Assembly (NCBI RefSeq): GCF_900113705.1
Contig: NZ_FOQI01000003.1
Location: 1 to 64,000, forward strand
Length of the DNA: 64,000 bases
Origin: Collimonas sp. OK307
GTDB lineage: Bacteria; Pseudomonadota; Gammaproteobacteria; Burkholderiales; Burkholderiaceae_D
Direction of reading: 5' to 3'
Positions within the stretch are counted from its first letter, which is position 1; the number at the start of each line of letters is the position of its first letter. This document shows, piece after piece, positions 48,831 to 59,750 of this stretch. Both the position numbers and the translations under genes were made by a program. The notes below the pieces were generated by a model that worked only from the letters and a program-made list of their open reading frames with translations, was not told where the DNA came from and did no database searches.

Positions 48831-50039
48831 TCACAAGTTCTGTCCGGCCGCCTCTAGAGCGGAAGCTGGGGCCGGACCGAAAAAATCAGCCACCTCATCG
48901 CGCCGCGCCAGCGTATCTTTCTGGCCCATGCGGATCAGCTCACGCGTATAGCCGGATTCAAACAACAGATAAGACGCAAGGCCGCCGCCACGCACATCGG
49001 TCGCCCCCAGACCGCCGAGCAAGGTGCGGATTGGCAAGGGTAAACTTGAAAAATGCTTTGATGCAATATCATCAATTTGTTCCGAAGGCGAAATAATCAG
49101 CATCTCCACCGGTTTCAGCGGTGTGCGCTGGCGTTGCTCCTCCGTCAGGAAAGAAAGTGTGTGATTGATACGTTCCAGGCGCTCGATATCCACCGCCAGC
49201 CCATCCAGGAAGATGCTGGACAAGGCGTGGCTGGCAATTTGCGCCAGGCTGGGATAACGTGCAAGCATGGGTGCATCGGCCGGCGCCTCCTTGCGACGCC
49301 CCGCGCCAACCACCATCACTTTGCTGGCGCCAAGGTGGATCGCCGGAGAAATCGGCGCCAGCTGGCGCATCGAACCGTCGCCGAAATATTCGCGACGGCC
49401 ATCGCAGTAAATCGGAATTGCCGGGAAGATGAATGGAATCGCTGACGACGCCAGCAAATGACCAACGCCGATCTGATCCCGGACCGCCCGCCGCTGGCTG
49501 CGGGTCCAACCCTGGATTTCGATCGCGCTCTGGTAAAAGGTGATGTGCTGGCCGCCGCTATAAGAGGAAGCGGTGATCGCCAGCGCCTGCAAGCTGCCGT
49601 TGGCCAGCGCCGCATCCAGTTTCTCCAGGTCCAGCAGCCGGTGCAGCAAGGTGATCAGCGGAGTATTGTCGAGCAAGGAGTTGGGCGGGTGCGCATGCCA
49701 TTTACGCAGCAGCCAGCCAAAAGACAGCAAGGACAACCAGCGCGCACCGGACCGCAGCACACCCAGGGAATCGGCGCGATACACCTGCTCCACCGTGAAG
49801 TGTTCCCAGACATCCATCAGTTTTTGCACGCCAAGGCCGAAATTCTCGACCCGGCAAGCCAGCGCCGTCGCATTGATGGCGCCTGCGGAAGTGCCGCAAA
49901 TGATATCGAAAGGATTTTGCTCCGGCGCCCAGCCCTGCTCGCGCAAGATGGACGCTACTGCATCCATCACGCCAACCTGGTACGCCGCGCGCGCACCGCC
50001 GCCGGTCAAGATGAGGCCCGTTTTCTGTTTTGTCTCCAT
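48831..50039 (-). CDS. Patatin-like phospholipase family protein
   Basis: The 402-residue protein has the patatin oxyanion motif LTGGGARAAYQVGVMDAV, nucleophile serine in IICGTSAGAINATAL, and catalytic Asp in FGDGSMRQLAPIS. It is predicted to be a serine-aspartate lipid acyl hydrolase. No signal peptide is seen. The second half (residues 250-400) is typical of the longer bacterial RssA-like or DUF3336-free patatins. The physiological lipid is unknown. Confidence 0.92.
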   Translation of the reverse strand: METKQKTGLILTGGGARAAYQVGVMDAVASILREQGWAPEQNPFDIICGTSAGAINATALACRVENFGLGVQKLMDVWEHFTVEQVYRADSLGVLRSGARWLSLLSFGWLLRKWHAHPPNSLLDNTPLITLLHRLLDLEKLDAALANGSLQALAITASSYSGGQHITFYQSAIEIQGWTRSQRRAVRDQIGVGHLLASSAIPFIFPAIPIYCDGRREYFGDGSMRQLAPISPAIHLGASKVMVVGAGRRKEAPADAPMLARYPSLAQIASHALSSIFLDGLAVDIERLERINHTLSFLTEEQRQRTPLKPVEMLIISPSEQIDDIASKHFSSLPLPIRTLLGGLGATDVRGGGLASYLLFESGYTRELIRMGQKDTLARRDEVADFFGPAPASALEAAGQNL

Positions 50040-50104
50040 GGCTATGAAGATTAACAGGGAGAGGAAATTTGTGTGGAGGTTCGCTTATTAATACTTGCGT
50101 AAAA

Positions 50105-50143
50105 CGAAGTAGCAAGTGCATACGTCGTGCACCTGCTACTTCG
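50105..50143 (-). terminator. Long-stem terminator after hppA
   Basis: Arms at 50105-50120 and 50128-50143 pair over 16 bases with one mismatch around a 7-nt loop. On the minus strand TTTTA follows. It lies 26 bases after the pyrophosphatase stop and before the patatin gene. Confidence 0.8.
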
Positions 50144-50168
50144 CGACATCAGTTGTCCAAGCTCAGTG

Positions 50169-52646
50169 CTAGTGAACGCTGACTTCAACCCGCCGCGCCT
50201 GCGCGTTATCGCCGCTGCCGGTTGTTACCTGCGGTTTCTCCAGCACGATGGCGTCTTCGGCTACACCAGCGATCAGCAGGATCGCTTTTACGCTTTTGGC
50301 GCGTTCCTTCGAAATCTCCTCGTTCTTAGACGTATCGCCGGTGGTGTCGTGGAAGCCGCTGACCACCACTTTGGCATCGGCCTTGGCTTTGGCCGCATCG
50401 ACGACGGCCGCCAGTTTTTCAGCGGTACCGGCCGGAGCTTCTACCTTTCCTGATTCAAAATAGACTACAGCTGCGGGCGACGCGGCCGCAGCCGCTGTAG
50501 CAGCACTGGCGTCGGCCGTGACCGCTGCGGGCGCCACCACAATTGCCGGTGCAACTACCGGCACCGGCACCAACACGACTTCCTGTCCTGTCAGCGCGCC
50601 TTGCTGCATGCCTGAAGCCGGCAGCAACGGCACCAGCAACAGGGCCACGATATTGATGATCTTGATCAGCGGATTGACCGCAGGGCCGGCGGTATCTTTA
50701 TAAGGATCGCCGACAGTATCGCCGGTTACTGCAGCCTTATGCGCTTCCGAACCCTTGCCACCGTGGTTGCCATCCTCGATATATTTCTTGGCATTGTCCC
50801 AGGCGCCGCCGCCGGTGGTCATCGAGATAGCGACGAACAAACCGGTCACGATGGTTCCCATCAATAAACCGCCGAGGGCTGCCGGTCCCAATATCAGGCC
50901 GACCAGAATCGGCACTACTACCGGCAAGAGCGACGGGATGATCATTTCCTTGATGGCCGAAGAAGTCAGCATGTCGACCGCCTTGTCATACTCGGGCTTG
51001 CCGGTACCGTCCATGATGCCTTTGATGTCGCGGAACTGACGGCGCACTTCAACCACCACCGCACCCGCCGCCCGGCCGACCGCCTCCATCGCCATGGCGC
51101 CGAACAGGTAGGGGATCAAGCCGCCGATGAACAAGCCGACAATCACCAGTGGATTGGACAAATCGAATACGGTGCTCTTCCCTACCGAATCCAGCGCGTG
51201 AGTGTAATCGGCAAACAAGACCAGCGCCGCCAAACCGGCCGAGCCGATGGCGTAACCCTTGGTGACTGCCTTGGTGGTGTTGCCGACTGCGTCCAGCGGA
51301 TCGGTAATCGCCCGCACCGAATCTGGCAAACCCGACATCTCGGCAATGCCGCCGGCATTATCGGTAATCGGACCGTAGGCATCCAGCGCGACAATGATGC
51401 CAGCCATCGACAGCATGGCAGTAGCGGCAATCGCAATGCCGTACAGGCCACCCAGCCAGTAGGAAGCCAGGATGGCGACACATACCGCCAGCACCGGATA
51501 CGCGGTCGATTTCATGGAGACGCCCAGGCCGGCGATGATATTGGTGCCGTGGCCGGTGGTCGAGGCTTGCGCGATGTGGCGCACCGGTTTGAAATCGGTG
51601 CCGGTGTAGTACTCGGTGATATACACCATCAAGCCGGTCAGGATGATACCGATCAGGGCCGAACCCATCATCGGCACCCGCATCGGCGCCGGCAAGATCA
51701 GCCAGGTGACCACGACAAACCCGATCAGGCTCAGGATCGCTGCCCACCATAGCCCTGTATACAGCGCCGACATGATTTTCTTGCCAGGCTTGGCCTTGAC
51801 CATGGAACAGCCGACGATAGAGGCCAGGATCGATACCCCGCCCAAGGCCAGCGGATACAACACCGCCTGCAATTCGGCGCCATGGATCAACAAAGAACCC
51901 AATAACATGGTGGCGATCAGGGTCACCACGTAGGTTTCAAACAAGTCAGCCGCCATACCGGCGCAATCGCCGACGTTGTCGCCGACGTTATCGGCGATCA
52001 CTGCAGGATTGCGCGGATCGTCTTCGGGGATGCCGGCTTCCACTTTACCCACCAGATCGGCGCCGACGTCGGCGCCCTTGGTAAAGATACCGCCGCCGAG
52101 ACGCGCAAAAATGGAAATCAGGGAAGCGCCGAAGGCCAGTCCGATCAGAGGCCGGATGATATCGTGCAGCGATAGCCCAGAAGGCCCGGCGAACGCCAGC
52201 AGCCACAAAAAGAACAAGGTCACGCCCAGCAGGCCCAGGCCAACCACCAGCATGCCGGTGATCGCTCCGCCACGGAACGCGACATCAAGCGCCGGCCCCA
52301 TGCCTTTGGTCGCAGCCTGTGCGGTGCGTACATTAGCGCGCACCGAGACATTCATGCCGATGAAGCCGCAAGCCCCTGACAGCACGGCACCGATCAGGAA
52401 GCCGGCGGCGGTGATCAAACCAAGTCCAGGCAGTATCGCAATAATAATGAACAGCACCACGCCGACGATGGCAATGGTGCGGTACTGGCGCGCCAGATAG
52501 GCAGCAGCCCCCTGCTGGATCGCGGCAGCAATTTCCTGCATGCGTGCGTTCCCGGGGTCCTGCTTCAATATCCAGCTGCGCGAGACTAGCCCATAGATGA
52601 CGGCAATGATGCCGCAAGCGACGGCAAACCATAGACTTGATGCCAT
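50169..52646 (-). CDS. hppA: Membrane H+-translocating pyrophosphatase fused to an OmpA-like domain
   Basis: The 825-residue protein begins at ATG 52646 after GGAGG. Residues 1 to about 690 are a membrane pyrophosphatase that couples PPi hydrolysis to ion pumping: the catalytic stretch [20 protein letters not shown] and [19 protein letters not shown] bind Mg-PPi. At about residue 455 the motif [16 protein letters not shown] has Lys, the mark of K+-independent H+ pumps. After a Val/Pro/Ala linker, residues about 727-825 form an OmpA_C-like domain ([20 protein letters not shown] ... [15 protein letters not shown]). Such a peptidoglycan-binding-type tail is not part of typical pumps. Confidence is high for the pump, good for the tail. 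Confidence 0.93.
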   Translation of the reverse strand: MASSLWFAVACGIIAVIYGLVSRSWILKQDPGNARMQEIAAAIQQGAAAYLARQYRTIAIVGVVLFIIIAILPGLGLITAAGFLIGAVLSGACGFIGMNVSVRANVRTAQAATKGMGPALDVAFRGGAITGMLVVGLGLLGVTLFFLWLLAFAGPSGLSLHDIIRPLIGLAFGASLISIFARLGGGIFTKGADVGADLVGKVEAGIPEDDPRNPAVIADNVGDNVGDCAGMAADLFETYVVTLIATMLLGSLLIHGAELQAVLYPLALGGVSILASIVGCSMVKAKPGKKIMSALYTGLWWAAILSLIGFVVVTWLILPAPMRVPMMGSALIGIILTGLMVYITEYYTGTDFKPVRHIAQASTTGHGTNIIAGLGVSMKSTAYPVLAVCVAILASYWLGGLYGIAIAATAMLSMAGIIVALDAYGPITDNAGGIAEMSGLPDSVRAITDPLDAVGNTTKAVTKGYAIGSAGLAALVLFADYTHALDSVGKSTVFDLSNPLVIVGLFIGGLIPYLFGAMAMEAVGRAAGAVVVEVRRQFRDIKGIMDGTGKPEYDKAVDMLTSSAIKEMIIPSLLPVVVPILVGLILGPAALGGLLMGTIVTGLFVAISMTTGGGAWDNAKKYIEDGNHGGKGSEAHKAAVTGDTVGDPYKDTAGPAVNPLIKIINIVALLLVPLLPASGMQQGALTGQEVVLVPVPVVAPAIVVAPAAVTADASAATAAAAASPAAVVYFESGKVEAPAGTAEKLAAVVDAAKAKADAKVVVSGFHDTTGDTSKNEEISKERAKSVKAILLIAGVAEDAIVLEKPQVTTGSGDNAQARRVEVSVH

Positions 52647-52876
52647 GTTTACTCCTCCAGTTTTTTTGGTACGGCTGCACGACAAAGTAAGACAACTACA
52701 CCATTTCACCTGCATCCATGGTTCCCAAATGGGTGGAGTACCGGCCAATACTGCGTAATGCATTTCTTTTCGCTGCCCTTTTTTATTCTTGGAGAAGTAT
52801 CCGGGCTGGTTTGCTGCTTAGTTGTTTCTTCTGATGAATTCTAAATTAGTTTGCTGGCTAAATTTTCATTAACAAA

Positions 52877-52906
52877 AAGAAAAAGCGGACCGAGGTCCGC
52901 TTTTTT
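52877..52906 (-). terminator. Rho-independent terminator of adk
   Basis: AGCGGAC (52884-52890) and GTCCGCT (52895-52901) pair around a 4-nt loop; on the minus strand an interrupted run of T follows. The structure directly abuts the adk stop. Confidence 0.88.
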
Positions 52907-53665
<759 letters not shown>

Positions 53666-53795
53666 TTATATCACGCTATCTTTGCATGAAACTTACCATA
53701 CAATTTTACCAAACAGCCAGCCTGCGACACTATTTCTGTTGGTTCAACGCTAATTTTCCAACATTTGCGTGACGCTTTTGCATTTTCTTTGCATT

Positions 53796-54581
53796 TTATT
53801 CTGTACTAAAAAAACGCCTCACCCGCTCCAGATCCTCTGGCGTATCGACGCCTACCGCGGGCGCCGCCGGCGCGATATGCACCGCAATCGGGTAGCCATG
53901 CCAAAGCACGCGCAATTGCTCCAGCGCTTCTATCTGTTCCAGCGGCGACACCGCCAGGGTCGGATAGGTTTGCAAAAAACCATTGCTGTATGCATACAGG
54001 CCGATATGCCGCAACGGCAAGTAGGCAGCCGGCAAGTCTTCTCTTGACTGGGCAAAACCGTCCCTATGCCAGGGAATTGTCGCCCGTGAAAAATACAGGG
54101 CGCGCCCGGCCTGGTTCAAGACCACCTTGACCACATTCGGATTAAAGGCGTCGGCCGCAGAGTCTATCGCATGCGCCGCGGTCGCCATCGGCACTTCGCC
54201 GGTGATCTGCGCCGCGGTAGCTGCGATCAGCGCCGGATCGATCATGGGTTCGTCGCCTTGGACGTTGACCACCACCGCATCGGCGGCCAGTCCCAACGCT
54301 GCCGCCACTTCGGCGATGCGGTCGGTGCCTGACGGATGATCGGCGCGTGTCAGCCGCGCGGCGATGCCGTGCCGGGCGCACACCGCCAGGATTTCCGCAT
54401 GATCGGTAGCCACGATCACCTGTGCAGCTCCCGATTGCGCAGCACGCTCGGCGGTGCGCACGATCATCGGTTTGCCGCCGATATCGGCCAGCGGTTTATT
54501 CGGCAGCCGAGTTGACGCCAGCCGCGCCGGAATGATGACGGTGAAAGGTCTGGTCGGATTCACAATATCTACAATATCCAC
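53796..54581 (-). CDS. kdsB: 3-deoxy-manno-octulosonate cytidylyltransferase (CMP-Kdo synthetase)
   Basis: KdsB activates Kdo with CTP for lipopolysaccharide assembly. The protein has up to 261 residues and motifs [32 protein letters not shown] and [15 protein letters not shown]. All available starts are GTG; two GTG codons (54581 and 54563) fall inside a 9-bp tandem repeat (54560-54586), so the exact N terminus is open. It follows trm112. KdsA, the enzyme that makes its precursor, is also in the window. Confidence 0.95.
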   Translation of the reverse strand: MDIVDIVNPTRPFTVIIPARLASTRLPNKPLADIGGKPMIVRTAERAAQSGAAQVIVATDHAEILAVCARHGIAARLTRADHPSGTDRIAEVAAALGLAADAVVVNVQGDEPMIDPALIAATAAQITGEVPMATAAHAIDSAADAFNPNVVKVVLNQAGRALYFSRATIPWHRDGFAQSREDLPAAYLPLRHIGLYAYSNGFLQTYPTLAVSPLEQIEALEQLRVLWHGYPIAVHIAPAAPAVGVDTPEDLERVRRFFSTE

Positions 54582-54586
54582 AATAT
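54560..54586. repeat. Three 9-bp tandem repeats across the kdsB start
   Basis: Read on the minus strand, ATATTGTGG, ATATTGTAG and ATATTGTGA run in tandem from 54586 to 54560. They contain both candidate GTG start codons of kdsB. Gain or loss of a unit would keep the frame and change the N terminus by three residues (Asp-Ile-Val). Confidence 0.65.
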
Positions 54587-54593
54587 GCGCCGC

Positions 54594-54788
54594 CTATGCT
54601 GCCGGCGCCGCATCCGCAGCCGGACTGGTCAGGTCACGTGCCTGATCGGCCCACATGATAGGGATGCCATCGCGAATCGGATAGGCCAGCTTGTCGGCGT
54701 TGCAAATCAGTTCCTGAGCTTTCTTGTCGTAATGCAGCGGCCCTTTGCAGATAGGGCAAACCAGGATGTCAAGCAGTTGGGTGTCCAC
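54594..54788 (-). CDS. Trm112 family zinc-binding small protein
   Basis: The 64-residue protein starts at GTG 54788 with GGAG seven bases upstream. The motif [20 protein letters not shown] holds two Cys; a third, [20 protein letters not shown], follows. This is the YcaR/Trm112 family, whose eukaryotic members activate methyltransferases. Bacterial members often lie between lpxK and kdsB, as here. It overlaps the lpxK end by 20 bases. Confidence 0.9.
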   Translation of the reverse strand: MDTQLLDILVCPICKGPLHYDKKAQELICNADKLAYPIRDGIPIMWADQARDLTSPAADAAPAA

Positions 54789-55821
54789 GGAGTTTCTCCA
54801 GAATTTGATGTATTTGATGAGACAGCGCGGCGTCAATCTGCGCCGTCACTGGAACGACCCAGATCCTCGGATCGTTCCTGATCGTCTCTATTTGCCGACA
54901 TTTTACTGCATCCTTTTCCGTAATCAGGATGAGCTCTGCCTGCAGCGCCGCAAATGGGTTGTCGGAAAAATCATGATGATCGGGCAAGGCCAGTGTCTCA
55001 AATGCTAATCCGGCCTCAGTCAGCATCGAAAAAAACCGTTGCGGATTGCCGATGCCGGCAGCGGCGGTAATCCGCAATGCAGGGTCCCGCAAGCTGGCCA
55101 GCGCCCTCACCTGGTTCGCATCGCCGAGCTGCACCGCTTGCTCGCCAACCAACTGCATGCGGACGGTCGAAGCCGGCATCGATGCTGGAATGGTGGCCGC
55201 ATTCACCACGGTAAAATCACGCCGGCGGGAAGGCGGCTCACGCAACGGCCCGGCCGGCAGCAGCCAGCCGTTGCCGACACCGCGCGCATCGAACAGAACG
55301 ATTTCGATATCTCGTTGCAGTCGATAATGTTGCAATCCATCGTCCGACAGAATCAGATTGACCTCGGGGTGCGCCTGCAACAAGGCCTCGGCGGCTGCCA
55401 CCCGATCGCGGCCCACCACCACCGGACACTGCGCGCGGCCGGCAATCAACAAAGGCTCGTCGCCCACTTCGGCCGCCAGCGATGTTCCGCTCACATGGCG
55501 TACAGCGGATTGTCCGGCGCCGGACTGCGCCGCATAACCGCGCGAAATCACGCCAGGCACATAGCCCGCTTCCCGCAACGCTCGCACCAGCCAGATCGTC
55601 AGCGGTGTCTTGCCGGTGCCGCCGACAAAAATATTGCCGACCACTATCACCGGTACCGGCAAGCGGGTACTGGCTTGCCAGCCGGCTGCATACAAACGGC
55701 GCCGCAGTGTCGCCACCAGGCCGAACAAGAGTGACAACGGCCACAACAGACATGCCAGCAGGCCGCGCCGTTGCCAGGCCGCGCTCAGCGTCGATTCAAG
55801 CGAAGATTTATTTGTGGCCAC
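54769..55821 (-). CDS. lpxK: Tetraacyldisaccharide 4'-kinase (lipid A kinase)
   Basis: LpxK phosphorylates the 4' position of the lipid A precursor at the inner membrane. The chosen start is GTG 55821, overlapping the exbD end and giving 350 residues; a CTG codon nearby is possible. An N-terminal helix ([20 protein letters not shown]), P-loop [19 protein letters not shown] and [20 protein letters not shown] are characteristic. Confidence 0.94.
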   Translation of the reverse strand: MATNKSSLESTLSAAWQRRGLLACLLWPLSLLFGLVATLRRRLYAAGWQASTRLPVPVIVVGNIFVGGTGKTPLTIWLVRALREAGYVPGVISRGYAAQSGAGQSAVRHVSGTSLAAEVGDEPLLIAGRAQCPVVVGRDRVAAAEALLQAHPEVNLILSDDGLQHYRLQRDIEIVLFDARGVGNGWLLPAGPLREPPSRRRDFTVVNAATIPASMPASTVRMQLVGEQAVQLGDANQVRALASLRDPALRITAAAGIGNPQRFFSMLTEAGLAFETLALPDHHDFSDNPFAALQAELILITEKDAVKCRQIETIRNDPRIWVVPVTAQIDAALSHQIHQILEKLRGHPTA

Positions 55822-56260
55822 TAGTCTGCGCAGCAAACGTGATCTTGTCGAAACCGGCCAGACGCGCAGCTTCCAGTACATTGATCACGGTCTGGTGGGT
55901 CGCCATGGCGTCAGCATTGATGATTACCACCGGGTCGCCCGGGTTGCCTTTTCCCTGGCCGGACTCACCACCGGCCTGTGCGGCATTCTTCAGATCCAGC
56001 GCCAATGACGCTGCATCTTTCGATGACACCCGCACATTGTTGACTGCGTACTGGCCCTGCGGATTGACCGCCACGTTGATTTCCAGCGGCTGCACCATGG
56101 CCTTGTCGGCATCGGCAGTCGGCAAGGTAATTTGCAACGCTGTGAATTTGCTGTAACTGGTGGTGACCATCAGGAAAATCACGATCACCAGCAGCACATC
56201 GATAAACGGAATCAGATTGATTTCGGGATCTTCGCGACCCTTGCCTTTACGAAAATTCAT
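55808..56260 (-). CDS. exbD: ExbD/TolR family energy-transducing protein
   Basis: The 150-residue protein has a short basic cytoplasmic tail, one transmembrane helix with the essential Asp (INLIPFIDVLLVIVIFLMV, about residues 14-32) and a periplasmic domain. A Gly/Ser-rich insert (about 92-103) is unusual. With ExbB it uses proton motive force to drive an outer-membrane process. The gene position (before lpxK) is typical for betaproteobacteria. Confidence 0.94.
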   Translation of the reverse strand: MNFRKGKGREDPEINLIPFIDVLLVIVIFLMVTTSYSKFTALQITLPTADADKAMVQPLEINVAVNPQGQYAVNNVRVSSKDAASLALDLKNAAQAGGESGQGKGNPGDPVVIINADAMATHQTVINVLEAARLAGFDKITFAAQTSGHK

Positions 56261-56865
56261 TATTTGCGCGCGCCGTGAACAGTATCGACAAATTTTACAG
56301 CCTGCTGCTCCATATCGACGACGAAGCTATCCACCAGCGCCCGGAAATGGCGATAGAAAATCAATGCAGGCATGGCAATCGCCAGGCCGAAACCGGTGTT
56401 GTACAAGGAAACGGAAATGCCGTGCCCCAGTTGTGCTGGATCGGCACCGGCGCCATTGGTTGCGCCAAAAATTTCGATCATGCCGACCACAGTGCCGAAC
56501 AAACCCATCAACGGCGCCAGCGACGCAATGGTACCGAGCGTGGTCAGGAAACGCTCCAATTCATGTGCAGTGGCCTGGCCTGCTTCTTCAATCGACTCTT
56601 TCATCAGGTCGCGCGGTGCGTCGACGTTACGCAGGCCGGCAGCCAGCACCCGTCCCAGCGGCGAATTGGTTTCCAGATTGGTAAGAACTTCATTATTGAT
56701 CTTGCCGTTGTGATAAACCCGTATCACTTCTTGCAATAACTGCGGCGGCAAAATGCGCGGCCGGCGTAGGTAAACCAGACGTTCGATAATCAATGCGGTG
56801 GCAATGACGGAGGCAATTAACAAAAACCAGATCGGCCAGCCCGCAGCTTGAATAATGGCAAACAA
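56260..56865 (-). CDS. exbB: MotA/TolQ/ExbB proton channel family protein
   Basis: The 201-residue protein starts at TTG 56865, six bases after AAGGAG, which beats longer options. It has three transmembrane helices and the conserved FLTTLGTIASLAPLMGLFGT then VVGMIEIF region. It forms the channel complex with ExbD. Its stop overlaps the exbD ATG (TAATG). Confidence 0.94.
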   Translation of the reverse strand: MFAIIQAAGWPIWFLLIASVIATALIIERLVYLRRPRILPPQLLQEVIRVYHNGKINNEVLTNLETNSPLGRVLAAGLRNVDAPRDLMKESIEEAGQATAHELERFLTTLGTIASLAPLMGLFGTVVGMIEIFGATNGAGADPAQLGHGISVSLYNTGFGLAIAMPALIFYRHFRALVDSFVVDMEQQAVKFVDTVHGARK

Positions 56866-57164
56866 AAGAAACTCCTTGGTGAAATCGCATTCAATATCGA
56901 CAAATACGGATGAGGGTTCATCAGCATGGATGCAGAATGTAACTTGTTGAAGGCTTGTGAGCAAGCGCGAGCAGCGTTGCGCGATGGAAATTTTTTACCG
57001 TTGATTTCACTGCAAGCAAATGCGATGCGGAGTTCCACACATATTATGTGAACAAGATTGTGGACAACTACTTAACTCAGTTGTGAAGCCCATGATTTCA
57101 AAGGATTTTTTCGTACTGCATCAAAAACGTGCAGGCTATGCCGGCGACAGGAGGCCAAAGTTCT

Positions 57165-57225
57165 CCACAGATTTTGGGGATAACTTTGTGTACAAGCACA
57201 CTTGAATCACACGAAGTCCTTGATT
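57165..57225 (+). repeat. 61-bp repeat, copy 1
   Basis: This copy matches the one at 57378-57438 at 50 of 61 positions without gaps. It starts CCACAGATT and ends GTCCTTGATT. It contains TGGGGATAA (57175-57183), one base off the reverse DnaA box, and is preceded by TTCTCCACA (57161-57169). Confidence 0.85.
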
Positions 57226-57377
57226 GGAAACACCTTTTCGCTACTGTTGCGAATCGCTTCAAATGCGCCTGAAACCGCATATTACGGATAGCGACGACAA
57301 TTTTTCTCATCTTTCATGGTCGTTTTATCATGACCTGGTTTGCGGATATCCACAAACCCGCGCAATGCCAGAGTTAC

Positions 57378-57438
57378 CCACAGATTATGTGGATAAGCTT
57401 GTGTGCAAGCACACTGCAATCAGGACAAGTCCTTGATT
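57378..57438 (+). repeat. 61-bp repeat, copy 2
   Basis: This copy starts 213 bases after copy 1 and includes a perfect reverse DnaA box TGTGGATAA (57388-57396), overlapping at its left with TTACCCACA (57374-57382). A partial, degenerate third copy can be seen at about 57034-57067, with TGTGGACAA (57059-57067). Confidence 0.85.
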
Positions 57439-57545
57439 TGTTTCGCTTTTCCATTGATGTTCAGCGACCGTGCTTTACAATGTCGGCAGGCCGCCGAATC
57501 AGCCGCGAATAATCACACGCAAATCAAGACTCCCAGAAAGCCCGT

Positions 57546-58907
57546 ATGAATTTTTCCAGCACCACCGACAACCATTCCAGCGGACCGCCAGTACTCACGG
57601 TGTCCGCTTTGAATCAAGCTGTTGCGCGCATGCTGGAACGCAGTTTTCCACTGGCCTGGGTCTCGGGTGAGATATCGAATTTCAAAAGCTACGCCTCCGG
57701 CCACTGGTACTTCACGCTGAAGGACGACGCGGCACAAGTGCGTGGCGTGATGTTCAAGGGCCGTGCCCAGCATGCCGGCTTCACCCCGCGCGACGGCGAC
57801 AAGGTTGAAGTGCGGGCGCTGGTAACGCTGTATGCCGCGCGTGGCGACTACCAGCTCAACGTCGAAGCGATCCGGCGCGCGGGGGTCGGTAATCTGTATG
57901 AAGCGTTCTTACGCCTGAAAGAAAAGCTGAATGCGGAAGGCTTGTTCGATCCGGCCCGCAAACGGCCGCTGCCGCAATTCGCACGCTGTATCGGCATCGT
58001 CACCAGCTTGCAGGCGGCGGCGCTGCGCGACATCCTGAGTGCACTGGCACGGCGTGCGCCGCATGTACGTGTAATTCTGTATCCAACCCCGGTGCAAGGC
58101 GACGGCGCCGCAGAAAAGATCGCGCGCGCCATCAATACCGCTGCCGCACGCGCCGAATGCGAACTGCTGCTGGTGTGCCGCGGCGGCGGCAGTATCGAAG
58201 ACCTTTGGTCGTTCAACGATGAGGCCGTAGCACGCGCCATCGTCGCCGCGCCGATGCCGGTGATATCCGGCGTCGGCCACGAAACCGATTTCACGATTGC
58301 CGATTTTGCCGCCGACTTGCGTGCCGCTACCCCTACCGCTGCCGCCGAACTGGCAACGGTGCCGCGTGCCGACTGGCTGGCATTGCTGGAGACCCATGCC
58401 GATGACCTGACTCGCGCCTTGCGGCGCCAGCTCGGCGAAGCCAGCCAGACCCTGGACTGGCTGAGCCGTCGCTTGACCAGCCCGGCGACCACCATCGCCC
58501 ATGAACGCCTCAAGCTGCACAGCCTGCAAGCCAGGTTGCTACACGCCACCCGCATCCCGCTGACGCAATCGCGCTACGCGTTGCTCAACCTGCGCACGCG
58601 CCTGGCCGGACAAATCCCCAGCACAGTGGCGCCACGCAATGCATTGCTGGAACAAAGCCGACGCCTTAGCGGCGCCATGGCGATGCAAAGCCGGCATGGC
58701 CGCCAGGCGCTGGCAGCGCTGAATGCGCAGCTGGAACTGCTCAATCCGCAACGCACGCTGGAGCGTGGCTACGCCATTATCTCGGACGCCAAGGGCCATG
58801 TGATCCGTACGCCGCAGGCATTGCAGCCACGCCATGTCGTCACGGTGCAATTGGCTGAAGGCAGCGCCAAGGTCGGCATCGACAGTGTGCAGGCTACGCT
58901 CGATTAA
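57546..58907 (+). CDS. xseA: Exodeoxyribonuclease VII large subunit
   Basis: XseA with XseB degrades single-stranded DNA. The 453-residue protein has an N-terminal OB fold ([40 protein letters not shown]) and the central catalytic domain ([54 protein letters not shown]). The C-terminal coiled region is long. The small subunit xseB is not adjacent. Confidence 0.96.
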   Translation: MNFSSTTDNHSSGPPVLTVSALNQAVARMLERSFPLAWVSGEISNFKSYASGHWYFTLKDDAAQVRGVMFKGRAQHAGFTPRDGDKVEVRALVTLYAARGDYQLNVEAIRRAGVGNLYEAFLRLKEKLNAEGLFDPARKRPLPQFARCIGIVTSLQAAALRDILSALARRAPHVRVILYPTPVQGDGAAEKIARAINTAAARAECELLLVCRGGGSIEDLWSFNDEAVARAIVAAPMPVISGVGHETDFTIADFAADLRAATPTAAAELATVPRADWLALLETHADDLTRALRRQLGEASQTLDWLSRRLTSPATTIAHERLKLHSLQARLLHATRIPLTQSRYALLNLRTRLAGQIPSTVAPRNALLEQSRRLSGAMAMQSRHGRQALAALNAQLELLNPQRTLERGYAIISDAKGHVIRTPQALQPRHVVTVQLAEGSAKVGIDSVQATLD

Positions 58908-59064
58908 GATCGATTTGTAATAAGTAAAGACAAGAAGAATTCGTAAGCATGCTGCATGGATCTGCTAAGCGCTTTACAATAGCCGTTCCCTGGAAACTGT
59001 TTATTTTCACTAGATGTATAGGCAACAGCTTCTTTGTTATCCCAATAAAACTATAGGACACAAT

Positions 59065-59643
59065 ATGGCACACACACTCCCGCCCCTCCCATACGCTCTG
59101 GATGCATTGGCTCCACACATCTCCAAGGAAACCCTGGAATTTCACTATGGCAAACATCACCAGACCTATGTGACTAACCTGAACAATCTGGTTCCTGGCA
59201 CAGAATTCGAAAATGCAACTCTGGAAGAGATCGTCAAGAAATCTTCCGGCGGCATTTTCAACAATGCAGCGCAAGTCTGGAACCACACTTTCTACTGGAA
59301 CAGCCTGTCGCCACAAGGAGGCGGCGCACCAACCGGCGCATTGGCAGATGCCATCAACGCCAAGTGGGGTTCGTTCGACAAATTCAAGGAAGAACTGACC
59401 AAGACTGCAGTCGGCACTTTCGGCTCCGGCTGGGCCTGGCTGGTAAAGAATGCTGACGGTTCGCTCGGCCTGGTGTCGACTTCCAACGCAGCCACACCGC
59501 TGACCACCGATGCCAAGCCTTTGATCACAGTCGACGTATGGGAACATGCTTACTACATCGACTACCGCAATGCCCGTCCAAAATACCTGGAAGCATTCTG
59601 GGCATTGGCGAACTGGGAATTTGCTTCGAAGAACTTTGCTTAA
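59065..59643 (+). CDS. sodB: Superoxide dismutase, iron type
   Basis: The 192-residue enzyme removes superoxide in the cytoplasm. It starts [20 protein letters not shown] and has metal ligands His in [18 protein letters not shown] and NHTFYW, plus Asp and His in [30 protein letters not shown] and [18 protein letters not shown] favour the Fe form. AGGACACAAT precedes the ATG. Confidence 0.96.
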   Translation: MAHTLPPLPYALDALAPHISKETLEFHYGKHHQTYVTNLNNLVPGTEFENATLEEIVKKSSGGIFNNAAQVWNHTFYWNSLSPQGGGAPTGALADAINAKWGSFDKFKEELTKTAVGTFGSGWAWLVKNADGSLGLVSTSNAATPLTTDAKPLITVDVWEHAYYIDYRNARPKYLEAFWALANWEFASKNFA

Positions 59644-59660
59644 GACAAATTTGTTACCGT

Positions 59661-59689
59661 TGACGTCGATTAAGAACTGATCGACGTCA
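59661..59689 (+). repeat. Perfect 10-bp hairpin after sodB
   Basis: TGACGTCGAT (59661-59670) and ATCGACGTCA (59680-59689) pair perfectly with a 9-nt loop, 18 bases after the sodB stop. It stands just before a second, T-tailed hairpin, giving two tandem structures. Confidence 0.75.
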
Positions 59690-59693
59690 CATA

Positions 59694-59730
59694 AAAAATA
59701 GCGCCAGCTTTACAGCCGGCGCTATTTTTT
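59694..59730. terminator. Bidirectional terminator after sodB
   Basis: TAGCGCC (59699-59705) pairs with GGCGCTA (59718-59724), flanked by an A-run and a T-run. It serves sodB on the plus strand and the tetR-type gene on the minus strand. Confidence 0.9.
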
Positions 59731-59750
59731 TATCCGCGAGACGGATTTGC

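Larger units (their letters stand above)
56866..57545. other. Non-coding region with repeated DnaA-box-like sites
   Basis: These 680 bases between exbB (minus) and xseA (plus) contain no credible gene. The part from 57030 to 57440 is AT-rich relative to its neighbours and carries two 61-bp repeat copies, a degenerate third, and six 9-mers close to the DnaA box. The promoters for exbB and xseA must also lie here. Confidence 0.7.

Noticed and set aside
57001-57545. Main chromosomal replication origin
   Set aside because: Although DnaA boxes cluster here, no dnaA, dnaN, rpmH or gidA genes are nearby; a secondary DnaA-binding locus is more likely.
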